A DNA stretch of 64,000 bases from positions 239,907,088-239,971,087 of the forward strand of contig CM022300.1 in NCBI GenBank assembly GCA_011799875.1. The letters run 5' to 3'. Made by a program: the position numbers and the translations under genes. This stretch comes from Thinopyrum elongatum. Its lineage: Eukaryota > Streptophyta > Magnoliopsida > Poales > Poaceae. The notes under the pieces were generated by a model that did not search any database, had not been told where the DNA came from, and saw only the letters and a program-made list of their open reading frames with translations. Each line of letters begins with the position of its first letter. Within the stretch, counting starts at the first letter, position 1. This document shows, piece by piece, positions 12,061-25,370 of the stretch.

Positions 12061-15000
12061 CGCAATGCAGTTATTCTATCCCCCCCATGCCACCCACACC
12101 CCCTAAAAATAAGGGGGCCAGTCCATACATGGAAGATTGTGTCCAGTACACTGTTGCCCCTCGTGCGGTGCTGGGTTTCCTTCCCCTAAAAGATAACCAA
12201 TGTGGCGGAGTCATACAAGGAATATGTGTCAGTACAACTAGCCCCTCGGTGCGTGCGGGTTTTTTTTCCCTAAAAGGTAGAATAATGGGGCAGTATGTTA
12301 CGGACTCAGCCTCCGCATGCGCTGAGGCCGTCTGCGCGCCGTCCATCGTCTCCTGCTATCGCTCATCCTGGGCCCGTCCTCCTGTGATTGTGGGGATGGG
12401 CGGTCCCGACCCCCACCGTCCCCCCCCCCCTCCCTGCGCCTCCGCCTACCGTCAGCCTTTCTCTCGTTTTACAGCGCATCGTTATTCTGTCCCCCCCCGC
12501 CCTCCCCCCACGCACCCAACACCCCCAGAGATTAGATAATGGGGCCAAGTCATCCGGAGATGTTGTCAGTACAACTATGTCCCTCGGTGCGGTGCTGGTT
12601 TTCTCCCCCTAAAAAGATAGATAACTGGGGGCAAAGTCCATACAGAGAAGTGTGTCTACACTCATGGCCCCTCGGTGCGGTGCTGTTTTTCCCCCTAAAA
12701 AGATAGATGGGGCAGCAATGTTATGGACTCGCCTCCGCTGCGCGTCGCGGCAACGCACTGGTGCTGCGTCGTCCCCTACTACGGCTCGTTCCTGCTCGGC
12801 CTGGCCGGGATGTGTGAAGGGGGTCCTGGCCCCCCTCCCCCGGTTCCGCCTCGGCTCTATTCCGCGTCATGCTCCGTTTGACAGTGCGGCCAATGTGCGG
12901 TTTATTCTGGCCCCGCACCCCCCCACCCTACGGCCCCCCACACCCCTAATATAGATAATTGTGGCAAGTCCATACAAGGAACGATTGTCAGTAAACTATG
13001 CCCCTTCGGTGCGGTATGGTTTTCTTCCCCCTAAAAGATAATAATGGGGGCAAGTCCATCAGCGAAGTGTGGTCAGTACAACTATGCCCCTCTCTCTGCA
13101 GTGCGGGTTGTTTTCCCTCTTTTCCCAAGAAGATAGGATAATGGGGCAAGTCATGTTACTGAGATCGCCTCCGCATGCGACGCCGCGTGCACCCTCGTCG
13201 TCCGCCTGCTACGGCTCTCCTTCCTCGTCTCGGCATCGCCGGAATGGGGGAGGTGGGGCGCTTGGTTGACATGGAGAGTGTAGTGCGGTTATTCTGTTCC
13301 CCACCGACACGCACCCACCCGCACTAGCGGCGAATAGATAATGGGGGCAGAGTCCAATTAACAAAGGAGATATGGTCATACAACTATGCCCTCGGTGCCG
13401 GGTGCTGGTTTTTCCCCGCAAAAAGATAGATAATGGGGGCAAGTCCATACCGGAAGATGGTGGTCAGTACAACAATGCCCCTCTCATCAAAGTGCTGGTT
13501 TTTCCCTAAAAGATAGATAATGGGGCAAGTCATGTTACGGACTCACCCGCATGGCGACGCCGCGGCACGCCTCGTCGTCGCCTGCTAAGGCTCGTCTCCT
13601 GGCTTGGCATCACACGGGAAGGGTAGAGGGTCCCGACCACCCCCTCCCCCCCGGCTCGTCCGTCGCGCTAAAACGCGGCGGTTCGCTCGGTTTGACAGGT
13701 GTAGTGGCGGTTTATTCTGTTCCCGCACCCCACCCAACCCACCCCCCTAAGATATATAATGTGCCAAGTCCATACCAAGGAAGATGTGTCACTACAACTA
13801 TGCCCATCGGTGCGGTGCTTGTTTTTTTCCCTTCTCTAAAAGATAATAATGGGGTCAAGTCCATACAAGGAAGATGTGTCAGTACAACTATGCCCCTCCG
13901 TGCGTGCTCGGTTTTTTTCCCCTAAAAAGATAGATAATGGGGCAATCATGTTACGTGACTCGCCTCCCGCATGCGGCACCGCGGCAGGGGCGCCGCGTCG
14001 TCGCGTGCTACGGTCTCGTTCCAAGCTCTCGGCCTCGCGCCGGATGTTTGACGGGTGTCCCGTCCCCCGCTTCCCCCCGGCCTCGCGTGTTCTCGCTAAA
14101 ACGCTCTGCATGCTCGCGCGATCACTTTGATAGAGGCGCATTGCGACGTTTCTGTTCCGCCCCCCCCCCCCCGCACGCACTCACACCCCCCCTAGATAAT
14201 ATGGGGGCAAGTCCCTACAGGAAGATGTGTGCAGTGTATAACTAATGCCCCTCCCGCTGCGGTGCTGGTTTTTTTCCGCACAAAAGATAGATAATGGGGG
14301 CAAGTCCCTACAGGAGATGGTCATACAACTAGTACCCCTCGTGGCGTGCTGGTTTTTCACCTAAAAGATAGATAGATGAAGTCATGTTTACGGACTTCGC
14401 CTCCGCAATGCTGACCCCCACGCACGCCTGGGTCGTTGCTTGCTACGCTAGTTCCTACGCTCGGCCTCACCGGGATGGGGAGGGGGGGTCCCCGCCCGGC
14501 CGCTGCCTCGTCGCTAAATGCGCAAAGGCGGTCGTTTGACACGCTCATGCGGTTTTTTCTGTTCCCTCCCCCCCCCCACGGGGGCACCCACACGCGGAAA
14601 TGATCGCCCCAGATAATATGTGGGCAAGGTCATGTTACGGACTCCCCGCCTCCTGCATTGCACGCAGCGGCACGCCGCTTCGTCGTTTGCTACGCTCATT
14701 CCTGGTCTCGTCGCTCATCCGGATGGGGATGAGGTCCCACGACCCCCTCCCGTCGCTCTGCTCGCCTCAACGCTTAACCGGTAGTGAGTCTCGTTTGACA
14801 GGCGCCGTGCGGTTTTTCTGTTTCCCCTCCCCCTCCCCTCCTCCCCACGCACCCACACCACGCTAAATAGATAAGTGGGGCAAGTCCATACAAGGAAGAT
14901 GTGTCATATCAAACTATGCCCCTCGTGCGGTGGCTGGTATTTCCCCCCCAAAAATGATAGATAATGGGGGCAAGTCCATACAAGAAGATGTGTCAGTACA

Positions 15001-18000
15001 CTAGCTCCCTCGGTTGCGGTGCTGGTTTTTCCCCTAAATAGATAGATAATTGAGCAATTCCTATGTTTACGGCCTCGCCTCCTGCCGATGCGCACCGCGC
15101 ACCCGCCGCGTCGTCACGCTGTACGAGCGTCGTTCCTGGCTCGCCTCGGGACCCAGGGATGGGGGAGGTGGGGTCCCTCCGCCCCTACCCCCCCCCCCGC
15201 CGCCCCCGTTCGGCCTCGGCTTACGTCGGCGTGCCTCGTTTGACACGGCGTCTTGCGGTTTATTCTGTTTCCTCCCCTCCCCCCCCCGTCCCAGCACCAC
15301 CCCCTAAGAAGATAGTGGGGCAAGTCCTTTACCGACGGGCTCGCCTCCGCATTGCGACGACGCTGCACGCCATGTCGTCGCTCTGCTACGCTGTTCCTTG
15401 CGCAGCGGCCTGCGCCGGGATGGGGAGTGGGGTCCCGCCCATCCTCCCCCCCCCCCCCGGCCATCAGGCCTCGCGCTGGACGCGGCAGATGGTGTTTTTG
15501 ATAGGCGCATGCAGTTTATTCTGTCCCCCCCCCCCCCCACGCACCCACCCCGTAAGATAGATTAGGGGCTAAGGCCATACAAGAGATGTGTCCAGTACAC
15601 TATGCCCTCGGTTGCGGTGCTGGTTTTCCCCTAAAAAAAAGATATGATAATGGGGCAGTCCATGACAGCGACGTTGTGTCAGTACCACATGCCCCTCGGT
15701 GGCGGTGCGATTTTCTCCCCGAACAATGATAGATAACTGGGCAAGTCTTGTTGGTACGACTCGTCTCCGCATGCTGACAGTCACTCGGCACGCCGCGTCG
15801 TCGCCTGCTACTGCTCTTCCTCTTGGCTCTGGCCTTGCGCCGGGATGGGGGAGGGGGTGTCCCGTCCCTCCTCCCCCTAGCGGGCTCGCCAGGTCGCGCT
15901 AAAAGCGGCAAGTGCGCGATCTTTGGACAAACGCAGTGCGGTTATTCTGTTCCCCCCCCCCACCGCACCCACACCCCCTAATATAATAATGGGGGCAAGT
16001 CCCATACAAGAAGATGTGTCCATACAACTATGCCCTCTTGCGGTGCTGGTTTTGACCAAAAAAGAAAGTAAAATTGGGGGGGGCAAGTCCCATACAAAAG
16101 GATAGAGTGTCAGTAACAACTAAATGCCCCTCTGTGCAGTGCTGTTTTTCCCACTATACAGATATATAATTGGGCATCGTTATTTTACTGACTCGCATCT
16201 TGCATGCGGCTGCCAGCGGCCCGCCTCGCGTCGCCTGCTACGGCTCGTTCCTGCCTCGGCCGCGCCGAGATAGGGGGAGGTGGGTCCCTCCCCCCCACTC
16301 GGTCTTCGCGCTAACGATGTGGCAGTGCGCTCGTTTTGACAGGCCGCCAGTGCGGTTATATCTGTTCCCCCTCCCCCCAACTCACCCACCACCCCCTAGA
16401 GATACTAATGGTGAGCAAGTCATACAAGGCAGATGTGTCAATAACAACCTGTCCCCTCGTGGGGTGCGGTTTTCTTCCCCCCCTAAAAAGATAGATAATG
16501 GGGGCATCACCATACAGAAGGAATTGTCAGACACACTATGCCCCTCGTGCAGTGCTTGTTTTCCACAAACAAAGGAGGGATTAGATAATGGGGGTCAAGT
16601 CATTTACGGACTCGCCTGCTCATTGGCGAGACGCCGGGGCACTCCTCGTTGATCCGCCGGCTAACACGGGCTCTTTCCTGGCTCGCAGTCGTCCGGGATG
16701 GCCTGGATGGCGGGACCCCGCACCCTCCGCCCCTGGGCTCGGGCCGTCCGTCGCTAGACCTCGGATGTGCGCTCGTGTGACACGCTCGCGTGTGGTTTTG
16801 TCCCACCATTCTGTCCCCCCCCACGCACCCACAACACCCCGTAGATAGATAATGGGGGCAAGTCCACAAGATGATTTGGTTCAGTACACTATGCCGCCTC
16901 TGTGGGGTGGCTGGTTTCCCCCTAAAAGATAGATATGGGGCAAGTCTCATACAAGGAGATGTGTCAGTACAACTATGCCGCTCGGTCATTGCTAGTTTTT
17001 CCCCTTAAAAGATAGATACATGGGGCAAGTCATGTTACGGACTCGCCTCCGCATGTGCAACTCCGTGGTCACGCCTCGTTTCACAATCCCGCTCTCTCCT
17101 ACGTCTCCATACTCACATTGTATCGGCGGTATTGGGGGGTCCCATCCCCCCTCCCCCCTGCTGCGTCCTCAACGCAAGCGGTCAGTGCACTCGTTTGACA
17201 GTGCGTGCGTTATTCTGTTCCCCCCCCCTCCCACCCGGCTACCCACCCCCGCGTAAGATAGATAATGGGGCATTCCATACAAGGAATGTGTCGTACAACT
17301 ATGCCCCTCGGTGCGGTGCTGTTTTGCCCCCTAAAAGATATATAGTGTGGCAAGTCCATACAAGGAACATGTGTCAGTACAACTATGCCCCTTGGGTTGC
17401 GGTGCGTTTTTCCCCCTAAAGATAGATAATGGGGGGCAGTTCAAATACAAGGTAAGAGAGATGGTTTTTGTGCAAGCAACTATGCCCTCGGTGCGGTGTC
17501 TGGTTTTCCCCTAAAAGAGAGATACTGGGAGCAAGCATGGTTCGGACCGCGTCCGCAGCACAGCCCGACGCGGCAAGCCGCGTCGCGCCCCGTGCTAAGA
17601 GGCGTCGTTCCTTGCTCGTTCCGTCGCCGTATATGGTTGGAGGGTTGGGTCCCTCCCCGCTCCCCCGGCTCGTCCTCGTGCGCTAAAGCGTAGCAGTGGC
17701 CTGCTGTTTGACCAGACGCACTGCTCGTTATTATTCTGTTCCCTCCCCGCGCCATGTGCACCCACACCCCCCTAAGATAGATAATGGGGGCAACTCCATA
17801 CACTGAAGATTTTCCGTACAATTATGCCCCAACACGGTGCGGTGCTGGTTTTTCCTCCCCTCTAAAAGAAGATAATGGGGGCAAGTCCCAACAAGGAAGA
17901 TTGTGTCGATGTCACACAACTATGCCCACGGTGCGGTGCTGGGTTTTTTTGTTGCCAAAAAAAGATTAAGTGGGGGCAAGTCCATACAAGGAGTATGTGT

Positions 18001-21000
18001 CAGTTACAACTAATGGCCCGCTCGGTGCGGCTGCTTTTTTCCCTCCTAAAAAGATGAGATAATGGGGCAATGTCTTGTTATCGGGTACTCGCCTCCGCAT
18101 CTACGCCGCGTGCACGCCGCGTCGTCGCCGCTATGGTTCGTTCCTGGCTTGGCCTCGCCGGCATGGTGAGGGGGGGTCCCCTACCCCACGTCCCCCTGGC
18201 TCGGGCTCGCGCTACGGGCGATCGCAACGTCGGTAGTGATAGGTCGGCTGGGACGTTTTCTGTTCCTCCATTCCGTGGCCCCCATCACCTCCCCCACGCA
18301 CGTCACACCCCCTAAAGTATGATAGATGTGGGCAAGTGCCTACACAGGACAGATGTGTCATTATAACTATGCCCCTCGCTGCGTGTTCTGTTTTTTCCTC
18401 CCAAAAAAAAGATTAATTGGGTGGCAGTCCCATACAAAGAAGATGTGTCAGATACAACCTGCCCCTTCGGTGCGGTGCTGGTTTTTTCACCAAAAAGATA
18501 GATGATGGCAAGTTCCTGTTTACCGGACTCGCCTCCGCATCGACCCCACGACACTGACGGGTCTCGTTGCTTGTCTACGGACTCGTTCCTTGGCTCTGGT
18601 GCTCGCCGGGATGGGTAGGGGGGTCCCGACCGTCCCTCTCCCCCCCGGCTCTCGGCTTTCGCCGTATCAAAACGCGGCAAGGTGCTCGTTTGATCTGGCC
18701 CCATGCTGGTTATTGCATTCCCCCCCCTTCCCCCCCCACTGGCACCCACACCACCCGCAATAAGATAGATATGGTGGCAGTCATGTTACGGACTCGCCTC
18801 CTCATGCACCCTTTGTGTGTCGCGGCACGCTCGCGTTTTGGGTCGTCGCCTCTTAGCTTTCCACGTGCTCATTCCTTCTGGCTCGCGGCCATTCCCCGGG
18901 AGGGGGGAGGGGGTTCCTCTGAGCGCTCCCCCTCCCCTGCTCTTCTGCCTCGCTCTAACGTAATGCCGTCATGAGCTTATTTTGAGCTAGACGCCGTGCG
19001 GTTTATTCTTGTTTTTCCCCCTTCTCCTCAATCACCCACATCCTCCCGTAAGTATATAGTATGGGGTCGTCGGCTCAAGTCATGCAACGGAAAGATGTGT
19101 TCATGACATACTATGCCCCTCGGTTGCTGGTGCTGGTTATTCCCGTCCCTACAAAAAAGATAATGGGGGCAAAGTCCATAGCAATGGAAGATGTGTCATG
19201 TACACTAATGCCCCTGTGCGGTGGCTGTTTTTCTTCCCCTAAATAGATTAGATATGGGCAATCATGTTACGCGACTCCGCCTCCCGCATTCTGCGGGCGC
19301 CGTGTGTGGGCAGTGCCTCTTTCGTGTAAAACACCTGCTGCGACGGCTTCGTTCGCTAGGCTCGGTCCTCGGTCCTGGGAATGGGGGGAGGGTGGGTTCC
19401 TGGACCCCCCATCCCCCGGCCCGTTCGGCCTCTGCGCTGCTAAACGGTCGGGCTTGCCCACGTTGACAGGCGGCAGTGCGTTATTTCATTCTGTCCCCCC
19501 CCCCCCATGGTCACCGACACCGCCCTAAGATTATAATGGGGCAAGTCATGTTACGGACTCGCCTCCGCATGCGACGCCGCGCGCACGCACGTCATATCGG
19601 CCTTGCTACTAGGCTTCGTTCCGCTGGCACAGCATCGCCGGGTTCGATTTGGGAGAGTGGGGTCTCCGGACCCCCTGCCCCTTCCTCCCCCCCCCGGCTC
19701 AGCCTCGCGCTAAACGCGGCAATGCGCTTGTTTGACAGGGCAGGGCAGTATTTCCGTTCCCCCCCCCCCACCCCGCGCCCCACGGCACCCACACCCTCTA
19801 AATAGATAATGGGGGCAGCCATACAAGGAGAGTGTCAGCTTACAAACTATGTCCCCCCTCGGTTCGGTGCTGGTTTTTTTTCCCCCTAAAAGGATAGATA
19901 CCATGGGGCAAGTCCATACAAGAAGATTGTCATTACATCTATGCTCCCTCGGTGCGGTGCTGGTTTTTTCCCCCCTGAAAAAGATTTAGAACTAATGCGG
20001 CAAGTCTGTTACCACTCGCCCCGCACTGCGCAGCCCGTCTCTCATGCTCTCCGTTCCACTGCTGTGTCGCTGGGACTGGGGAGTCCTCCTGGTTGGAATC
20101 CGGTGGTCCGACCCCTTCTCCCCGCGTCGCTCTGCCATCGCGAGCTCAGTGTCACGCTGCAGGTCAGTGCCTTCAGATTTAACGTGATTCACGGCGATGG
20201 CGGTTTATTCTTTTGCCCGCCCCCACCCCACCCACGCACCCACCACCCCTAAAGATGATATGGGGGGCAAGTCCATACAGGAAGATGTGTCAGTACAACT
20301 ATGCCCGTCGGTGCGGTGCTGGTTTTCCCCCCTAAAAGATAGATAATGGGGGCAAGTCCATACAAGAAGATGTGTCAGTACAACTATGCCCCTCGGTGCG
20401 GTGCTGGTTTTTCCCGCCCAAAAAGACAGATAATGGGGCAAGTCATTACGGACTCCCGCTCCGCATGCCGCCCGCGGCACCCGCGTTGTCGCCTGCTAAC
20501 GCTCGTTCTGGCTTGGGCTCGCCGTGGATGGGGGGGGTCCCCTTCCCCCCCCCCGCGGCTTGGCCTCCGCGCTAAAGCGGCAGTGCGCCTCGTTTTACAG
20601 CGCAGTGCGGTTATTTCTGTCCCCCCCCCCCCCCACGCACCCCACCCCCTAATATAGATAATGGGGTAAGTCCATAACAACGAAGATGTGTCAGTCAACA
20701 CTATGCCCCTCTGTGCGGGGCTGGTTTTGCCCCCAAAAGAAAGATAATGTTGGCAATCCATCAAGGAAGATGTGTCACTACAACTTGGCCCTCGGTGCAG
20801 CTGGGTTTTTTCCCCCTAAAAGATAGATAATGGGGAAAGTCATGTACACAGACTCGCCTCCGCATGCGACGCCGCGCACCCTCGTCGTCGCCTGCTACGG
20901 CTCGTTCCTGGCTCGGCATCGCCGGAATGGGGAGGGGGTGCCCGACCCCCTCCCCCCGACTCGCCCTCTGCGCGAACATGGCAGTGCGCTCGTGACATGG

Positions 21001-24000
21001 AAGCGCAGTGCGGTTATTTGTTCCCCCCCCCCCCCACCCACCCACCCACTCACCCAACCCCCTAAGATAGATAATGGGGGCAAGTCCACACAAGGAGATT
21101 TGTCAGTACACTACAACTATGCCCCTCAGGGCGGTGCTGGTTTTTCCCCAAAAAAGATAGATAATGGGGCATGTCCATACAAGGAAGATGTGTCAGTACA
21201 ACAATGCCCCTCAGTGCGGTGCTGGTTTTTCCCCTAAAAAGATAGATAATGGGGCAAGTCATGTTACGGACTCGCCCCCGCATGCTACGCCGCGGCACGC
21301 CGCGTCATCGCCTGCTACGGCTCGTTCCTGGCTCGGCCTCGCCGGGATTGGGTAGGGGGGGTCCCAACCCCGCTCCCCCGACTCGGCCTCGCGGTAACGC
21401 GGCAGTGCACTCGTTTGACAGGCGCAATGCGGTTATTCTATCCCCCCCACGCACCCACACCCCCTAAGATAGATAATGGGGGCAAGTCCATACAAGGAAG
21501 ATGTGTCAGTACAACTATACCCCTCGGTTCGGTGCTGGTTTTTCCCCTAAAAATATAGACAATGGGGGCAAGTCCATAGAAGGAAGATGTGTCAGTACAA
21601 CTATGCCCCTCGGTGCGGTGCTGGTTTTTTTCCCTAAAAAGATAGATAATGGGGCAAGTCATGTTACGGACTCGCCTCCGCATGCGACGCCGCGGCACGC
21701 CACGACGTCGCCTGCTATGGCTCATTCCTGGCCCGGCCTCGCCGGGATGGGGGTCCCGACCCCCTTGCCCGCCCCACCTCGCTCGGCCTCACGCTAACGC
21801 GGCAGTGCGCTCGGTTGACATGCGCAGTACGTTATTCTGTCCCCTCCCCCCCCCCGCACGCACCCACAACCTAAGATAGATAATGGGCCAGTCATACAAG
21901 GCAATATATTCAGTTACAAAACACATGGCCCTCGGTGGCGGTGCTGGTTTTTTTGCCCATAAACAAGATAGATAATGGGGGGCAAGTCCGACTACAAGTG
22001 AGATGTGTCAGTACCAAACTATGCCCCTCGGTGCGGTGGCTGTTTTGGGATGGATTTTCCCCCCTAAAAGATAGATATCTGGGGGCAAGTTCCATACAAC
22101 GGAAAGATGTTCATACAACTACTATGCCTCGTGCGGTGCTTTGTTTTTCCCTAAAAAGATAGATAATGGGGCCAGAGTCTGTTTAGACGCGCCTCCGCTG
22201 CGAATTCCGTCAGCCACGCCGCGTCGTCGCCTGCTTAGGCTCTTCTCCTGCCCTCGCCTGACGGGATGGGAGGGAGGCCCGACCCCCCCTCGACCTCCCC
22301 GGCTCGGCCCACTCCGCACTAACGCGTCATTGCGCCGTTGACCGAGCGCAGTCGTTATTCTGTTCCCTCCCCCCCCCTCCTCCCCGCCCCCCCCCTCAAC
22401 ACCCACACCCCCTAAGACATAGATAATGGTCAAGTCATGTTTACGACTCGCCTCCGCATCACGCCACGACAACGCCGCTTCAAATCGCCTGCTACTCGAG
22501 CTCGTACCTGGCCGGCCCGTCGCCGCGATGGGGGAGGAGGTTCCTAACCCCCATCCTCCCCCCTCCATGGGACTCGACCTATCCATCTTTCGCGCTATAC
22601 AGACGGCAGTGGCTCATGTTGACAGTCGCAGTGCGGTTATTCTGTCCGCCCCCCCCCCCACGCAGACCCACACCCCCTAAGTAGAGATACTGGGGGCAAG
22701 ATCCATACAAGGAAGGTGTGTCGGTCAACTATGCCTCCCTCGTGCGGTTTTAGTTTTTCCCCACAAAAAATAGATATGGGGCAAGTCAGGTTACGGGACT
22801 CGCCGCTCCCGATGCTACGCTGCGGCACTCCGTCGTCCCCTGCTACGGCTCGTTCCGGGCTCAGGCTCGCCGGGATGGTGGAGGGGGGTCCCGACCCCCC
22901 TCCCCCCGGCTCGGCCTCGCGCTAACGCGGCAGTGCGCTCGTTTGACAGGCGCAGTGCGGTTATTCTGTTCCTCCCCACCATGCACCCACACCCCCTAAG
23001 ATAGATAATGGGGGCAAGTCCATACAAGGAAGATGTGTCAGTATAACTATGCCCCTCACTGCAGTGCTGGTTTTTCCCCTAAAAAGATAGATAATGGGGG
23101 CAAGTCCATACAAAGAAGATGTGTCAGTACAACTATGCCCCTCGGTGCGGTACTGGTTTTTCCCCTAAAAAGATAGATAATGGGGCAAGTCATGTTACGG
23201 ACTCGCCTTCGCATGCGACACCGCGGCACGCCGCGTTGTTGCCTGCTACGACTCGTTCCTGGCTCGGCCTCACCGGGATGGGGGAGGGGGGTCCCGACCC
23301 TCCTTCCCCCCGGCTCGGCCTCGCGCTAACTGGGCAGTGCGCTCGTGTGACAAGCGTAGTGCGGTTATTCTGTTCCCCCCACGCACCCACACCCCCTAAG
23401 ATAGATAATGGGGCAAGTCATGTTACGGACTCGCCTCCGCATGCGACGCTGCGGCACGCCGCGTCGTCGCCTGCTACGGCTCATTTCTGGCCCGGCCTCA
23501 CCGGGATGGGGGAGGGGGGTCCCGACCCCTCTCCACGCCAGCTCGGCCTCGCGCTAACGCGGCAGTGAGCTCGTTTGAGAGGCGCAATGCGGTTATTCTG
23601 TTTCCCCCCTCCTCCATGCACCCACACCCCCTAAGATAGATAATGGGGGCAAGTCCATACAAGGAAGATGTGTCAGTACAACTATGCCCCTCGGTGCGGT
23701 GCTAGTTAAAAAGATAGATAATGGGGGCAAGTGCATACAAGGAAGATGTGTCAGTACAACTATGCCCCTCGGTGCGGTGCTGGTTTTTACCCTAAAAAGA
23801 TAGATAATGGGGGCAAGTCATGTTACGGACTCGCCTCCGCATGCGACGCCGCGGCACGCCGCGTCGTCGCCTGCTATGGCTCGTTCTTGGCTCGGCCTCA
23901 CCGGGATGGGGGAGGAGGGGTCGGTGCACTCGTTTGACAGACGCAGTGCGGTTATTCTGTTTCACACCCCCATGCACACACACCCACTAAAAAAAGATAT

Positions 24001-24052
24001 TCTTTAGTCCATACAAAAAATGTGTCAGTACGACTATGCCACTCGGTGTGGT
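12061..24052. repeat. A/B composite satellite array, main block
   Basis: By eye there are about 30 A units (about 228 bp in the clean part, for example 23172-23399) and about 55 B units (86 bp, for example 23000-23085 and 23086-23171). All open with GATAGATAATGGGG. The usual order is A-B-B, giving a 400 bp step (for example 21245 to 21645). A-A pairs at 14370/14610 and 15050/15315 recur at 18505/18770 and 19250/19540, which suggests a 4.1 kb higher-order repeat. About 12061-22870 is full of small insertions and deletions, while about 22870-23990 is clean. The right edge decays through a degenerate B unit (about 24004-24052). No known satellite name comes to mind. Confidence 0.85.
22881..22902. 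other. G/C hairpin in the A unit (example)
   Basis: GAGGGGGGTC and GACCCCCCTC form perfect 10 bp arms around a 2-base spacer. The palindrome recurs at the same place in the clean A units (also about 120-155 and 540-570, arms up to 14 bp) and is recognisable in the noisy ones. The G-rich arm also has G-quadruplex potential. Its function is unknown. Confidence 0.75.
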
Positions 24053-24257
24053 CCTATATCTCACCCAGATGTTCATAAAAAATCCAAAAAAAAATGCTGA
24101 AAAAATGAGAACGAAGAGAAAGCGAGGGAAACACACTATAAAAAAGATGTCAGTTCAAGCAGAGGAGAACATTCAGTACTAAAATAAAAAAATAATGCTT
24201 ATATTAGGCAAAAAAAATCATAAAAAAATAGAAGGAAAAAATGCTAAGAATAAAAAA

Positions 24258-24438
24258 TATTGACCGCCCAAGGGACAGGCCGGCCCATCGCAGGTGGGTA
24301 CTAGGACTCAAGCCAACAGCGAAACCACCAGCGAATCCTTTGTAAACCCGGCTGCGAGGGCCAGCCGACCAGGGCCCACAGGTCATGAGAGAGTGCGAGC
24401 GCCGTGTATAAGCGCTCAGGTAAGTATTTAGAGGAGTT
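24258..24438 (-). ncRNA. Candidate Pol III small RNA, unidentified
   Basis: About 180 bases downstream of a plant snRNA-type promoter (24461-24504) end in T6 on the minus strand (A6 at 24252-24257), a standard Pol III stop. Inside are GC-rich stretches such as GGGCCGGCC. I tested it by eye for U1, U2, U3, U4, U5, U6, 7SL and the telomerase RNA template and none fits. Eleven bases match the U1 5' end (ATACTTACCTG), but the match stops there. Start and end are inferred from promoter spacing. Confidence 0.3.
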
Positions 24439-24460
24439 CGACCAGTAGCACTCGACAGCG

Positions 24461-24504
24461 CTTATAAACAGGTCGAGAGCCCCCTCGCTTAGCGAGGTGG
24501 GACT
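24461..24504 (-). promoter_or_regulatory. USE plus TATA, snRNA-type promoter
   Basis: On the minus strand AGTCCCACCTCG (24493-24504) matches the plant upstream sequence element consensus RTCCCACATCG at all but one base. It is followed after 24 nt by TTTATAAG (24461-24468). In plants a USE-TATA gap of about 24-26 nt specifies Pol III (U3, U6 type) and about 33-34 nt specifies Pol II, so this reads as Pol III. To my recollection, monocot U3 promoters use the same CCTCG variant. Confidence 0.6.
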
Positions 24505-24599
24505 AAACCCAGAGGACACGCACAGCCAGCAGCCCTCAAATCGCCCGTGCGGCCCATTTGGGCCGAAAAAGGGCCCAATAGCCTCCCTCGTCTCCAAAC

Positions 24600-25370
24600 A
24601 CCCCACCCATAAGGCCCGTTGAATAAAGCAGAGCGCGGGGCAAAGAAATATAAACTACAACAAAAATGTTCGCAAATTGAATATAGAAAAGTTCAAACAC
24701 TTTTTCGTTGTAAAAAAATTAAACAAAAAAATACTTTTTTTTAAATTAAACGTAGAAGATTGTAATAAAAAATTCAGAAACAAATTTTTAAAAAGTTCAA
24801 CTACTAAAATTCTTAAGGTTCAAGTAAAATTAGTACTGTGCATCAAAGATTAAATTCTTTTTATTTAAAAAAATGCTAGAACTATCACTATTCAACTAAA
24901 AAATAAATTGTGCTCTAAATTCTTGTCAATAGTAAGAAAAAATGCTCTACAACAAATGAATGCAGTTGGCCATTGACATCCAAAATAGTTCAGTACTATC
25001 ATTAACATCATGCAAGTTCAACAAACTCAAACCCAAGGGGTCCTACATCCATCATCAGCGTATATTTTTCGTGTGCGAGCTATGTACATGAAAATATCCC
25101 AATAAAAACAAAGGATGCGCATCAGTTCAACTATAATTGTTCCAATTCAAATATAAAAAATATAAAAAAAAATAGTTGTGCTTGAGCCAAAATAGGAAGC
25201 ATTACATTAATAAAAATAGCACATACAATAACATACGAACAAATTGTCCCAAACCATCTGGTAATAACATAGAATTCAACCATCTCACATGCATTGTTTT
25301 AAAGAAAAATACTGCAACATAATCAAACGCACACAAATCTCACAACCAGCGTCATTTGCCACATTTAAAC
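24600..25370. other. AT-rich stretch without a gene
   Basis: AT-rich sequence with many A runs, shared by both segment copies. Its right part may be the 3' untranslated region of the minus-strand B3 fragment. I see no coding signal or inverted repeats. Confidence 0.4.

Noticed and set aside
11896..12189. Open frame crossing the N gap
   Set aside because: It spans unknown bases and joins two unrelated contig ends.
12061..24052. Many open frames of 60-165 codons in the satellite, with a recurring CPIIYLFRGKTST-like peptide
   Set aside because: They arise from the repeat itself. The B unit (86 bp) is not a multiple of three, frames change from unit to unit, and no start context or domain is conserved.
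12061..24052. CRISPR-like array
   Set aside because: Units are 86 and 228 bp with no unique spacers, and the surroundings are plant transposons.
24417..24427. Match to the 5' end of U1 snRNA (ATACTTACCTG on the minus strand)
   Set aside because: Only 11 bases match; the following U1 sequence and stem-loops are absent and copy 1 does not preserve it. On the plus strand it is simply a consensus splice donor.
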